A stretch of DNA of 64,000 nt from Bradyrhizobium tropiciagri (GTDB lineage: Bacteria > Pseudomonadota > Alphaproteobacteria > Rhizobiales > Xanthobacteraceae), in NCBI RefSeq assembly GCF_018130505.1, contig NZ_JAFCKH010000003.1, forward strand, positions 558,001 through 622,000, read 5' to 3'. Below are positions 62,924-64,000 of this stretch, piece after piece. Positions within the stretch are counted from its first letter, which is position 1, and the number at the start of each line of letters is the position of its first letter. A model generated the notes under the pieces. That model had not been told where the DNA came from. It saw only the letters and a list, made by a program, of their open reading frames with translations, and did not search any database. A program made the translations under genes and the position numbers.

Positions 62924-62964
62924 GGTGTGTGGTGTGACGCATGAGCCGAACCGAGTGAGCAGGC

Positions 62965-64000
62965 TTACCCCGCCAGCACCGCGTCGGCGCCGGTGATCGC
63001 CTCGGCGCTCTCGGTCACCGTCTTCTCCAGCGACGGCGCCTGCACCGCGATGTTCTCGGCGAAGAAGCGGGCGAGGGCGACATAGCGCTGCGGCTCGGCT
63101 TCGCCGTTGGCCTTGGCGGCCAGCGCCTCGCCGGCGAGCATGCAGCCGCCGAGGGTGGCGCCGAACAGGCGAAGATATGGCGTGGCGCCGGCCAGTGCCT
63201 CGTTCGGCGCGGCGGCGAGGCGTTCGAGCAGCCATTTGCTGGCGCGCTCCAGCGCGGCATGCGCGTCGCGCAGCTTCGCGCCGGTGGTGCCGAATGCCGG
63301 GTCGTTGGAGGTCTCGACCTGCTTGATGGTCGCATTGAGCTCGTCGAGCAGCGCCCACACCGAGGCGCCGCCATTGGCGCCGAGCTTGCGGGTGACGAGG
63401 TCGATCGACTGGATGCCGTTGGTGCCCTCATAGATCGAGGTGATGCGGGCGTCGCGGTAGTGCTGCGCGGCGCCGGTCTCCTCGATGAAGCCCATGCCGC
63501 CATGCACCTGGACGCCGAGATAGGCGACCTCGTTGCCGATGTCAGTGGAGAACGCTTTCGCAATCGGCGTCAGCAGCGCGCCGCGCGCGGCGGCATCGCT
63601 GCGCACCTTGGCGTCCTTGGCGCGCACCGAGACGTCGAGCGCGACCGCGGTGGCGTAGCAGATCGAGCGCGCCGCCGCCGTCATCGAGCGCATCTGCATC
63701 AGCATGCGCTTGACGTCGGGATGCACGATGATCGGATCCATGCCGTCGCCCTTGCGGCCGACCGCCTTGCCTTGCTTGCGCTCCTGCGCATAGGCCAGCG
63801 CCTGCTGATAGGCGCGATCGGCGATGCCGACGCCTTCGAGGCCGACGCCGAGCCGCGCCTGGTTCATCATCGTGAACATGCAGCGCATGCCCTGGTTTTC
63901 CTCGCCGATCAGATAGCCGATCGCGCCGCCTTTATCCCCCATCGTCATGGTGCAGGTCGGCGAGGCGTGCATGCCGAGCTTGTGCTCGACGCCGCTGGCA
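62965..64000 (-). CDS. Acyl-CoA dehydrogenase, C-terminal part (partial)
   Basis: The gene is cut at the right edge, so the N-terminal half is missing; 345 residues are visible. The visible part has the end of the middle beta domain (SGVEHKLGMHASPTCTM), the helical C-terminal domain (NQARLGVGLEGVGIADRAYQQALAYAQER, VQVHGGMGFIEETGAAQHYRDARI) and the catalytic Glu in TSIYEGTNGIQSIDL. After it comes an extra C-terminal domain of about 120 residues (acetyl-CoA dehydrogenase C-terminal-like), as in the long FadE-like group that often acts on fatty acyl or 3-sulfinopropionyl type CoA esters. The specific substrate is not known. Confidence 0.93.
   Translation of the reverse strand, partial: ASGVEHKLGMHASPTCTMTMGDKGGAIGYLIGEENQGMRCMFTMMNQARLGVGLEGVGIADRAYQQALAYAQERKQGKAVGRKGDGMDPIIVHPDVKRMLMQMRSMTAAARSICYATAVALDVSVRAKDAKVRSDAAARGALLTPIAKAFSTDIGNEVAYLGVQVHGGMGFIEETGAAQHYRDARITSIYEGTNGIQSIDLVTRKLGANGGASVWALLDELNATIKQVETSNDPAFGTTGAKLRDAHAALERASKWLLERLAAAPNEALAGATPYLRLFGATLGGCMLAGEALAAKANGEAEPQRYVALARFFAENIAVQAPSLEKTVTESAEAITGADAVLAG

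Larger units (their letters stand above)
62595..62964. other. 370-base gap packed with repeat elements
   Basis: No gene is seen. Three different inverted-repeat elements follow one another: family F (62617-62705), family J (62737-62840) and family H (62878-62923). They lie between the sensor kinase and the convergent acyl-CoA dehydrogenase genes. Confidence 0.8.

Noticed and set aside
1-64000. Insertion sequences, transposases, integrases, prophage genes, tRNA or rRNA genes
   Set aside because: I saw no transposase or integrase motifs and no recognisable tRNA or rRNA; short intergenic repeats are the only mobile-like sequences noted. A tRNA scan with software was not possible here.

Overview
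The window looks like a chromosomal segment of a high-GC alphaproteobacterium of the Bradyrhizobium type. The reasons are the strong G/C third-position bias, the overall protein character, a ClpS of the second (ClpS2-like) alphaproteobacterial type, the HDAC-xseB-dxs-tlyA gene order, and the many short inverted intergenic repeats of families common in Bradyrhizobium. The genus is an inference from these features; there is no rRNA in the window, and I recognised no tRNA by eye. Both ends cut a gene: an RND efflux pump at the left and an acyl-CoA dehydrogenase at the right.

Region 1 (1-10.6 kb): the end of an RND transporter and a small hypothetical gene; a leftward catabolic-looking trio (SDR dehydrogenase, carboxymuconolactone-decarboxylase-like protein, MaoC-like hot-dog protein) divergent from a very large fused indolepyruvate ferredoxin oxidoreductase; then a small secreted protein, a Tat-exported PhoD-type phosphatase and an aldo/keto reductase. 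Region 2 (10.7-23 kb): a His-rich secreted mini-protein with a general-stress-like promoter, a Tat-exported amidohydrolase, an aminotransferase, a DUF3124 protein, a Kef-type antiporter, ribB(A) with a degenerate second domain, glutaryl-CoA dehydrogenase, an MBL hydrolase, a DUF1499 membrane protein and an acyl-CoA ligase. Nearly every gap here from 16.4 to 21.3 kb holds an inverted repeat.

Region 3 (23-38 kb): cell-envelope and housekeeping genes (extensin-like, DUF4424, L,D-transpeptidase lipoprotein, CorA, SDR, pdxH, DnaJ-like), an ECF sigma/anti-sigma pair, a histidine phosphatase, aroC, a class III nucleotide cyclase, clpS2, a DUF1194 protein and a DUF1778/GNAT toxin-antitoxin module. 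Region 4 (38-47.4 kb): a leftward housekeeping block running HDAC-like, xseB, dxs, nucleoside deoxyribosyltransferase, tlyA and an RlmD-like RNA methyltransferase, preceded by an enoyl-CoA hydratase and a 5'-nucleotidase.

Region 5 (47.6-64 kb): a three-gene periplasmic aldehyde oxidoreductase (paoABC type), an alpha/beta hydrolase, a DinB-like protein, a stand-alone BamA paralogue, an 800-base gap, a 1221-residue SdrD-B/cadherin/Ig-like surface protein, an OmpR/EnvZ-type two-component pair and the truncated acyl-CoA dehydrogenase. The BamA paralogue, giant surface protein and two-component pair are the best candidate here for an undescribed functional module, but their link rests on neighbourhood only. 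The other items most worth attention are the toxin with Trp where Tyr is expected and its operator-like repeat, the matched ECF-type promoters, and the deoxyribosyltransferase set inside the dxs-tlyA operon.
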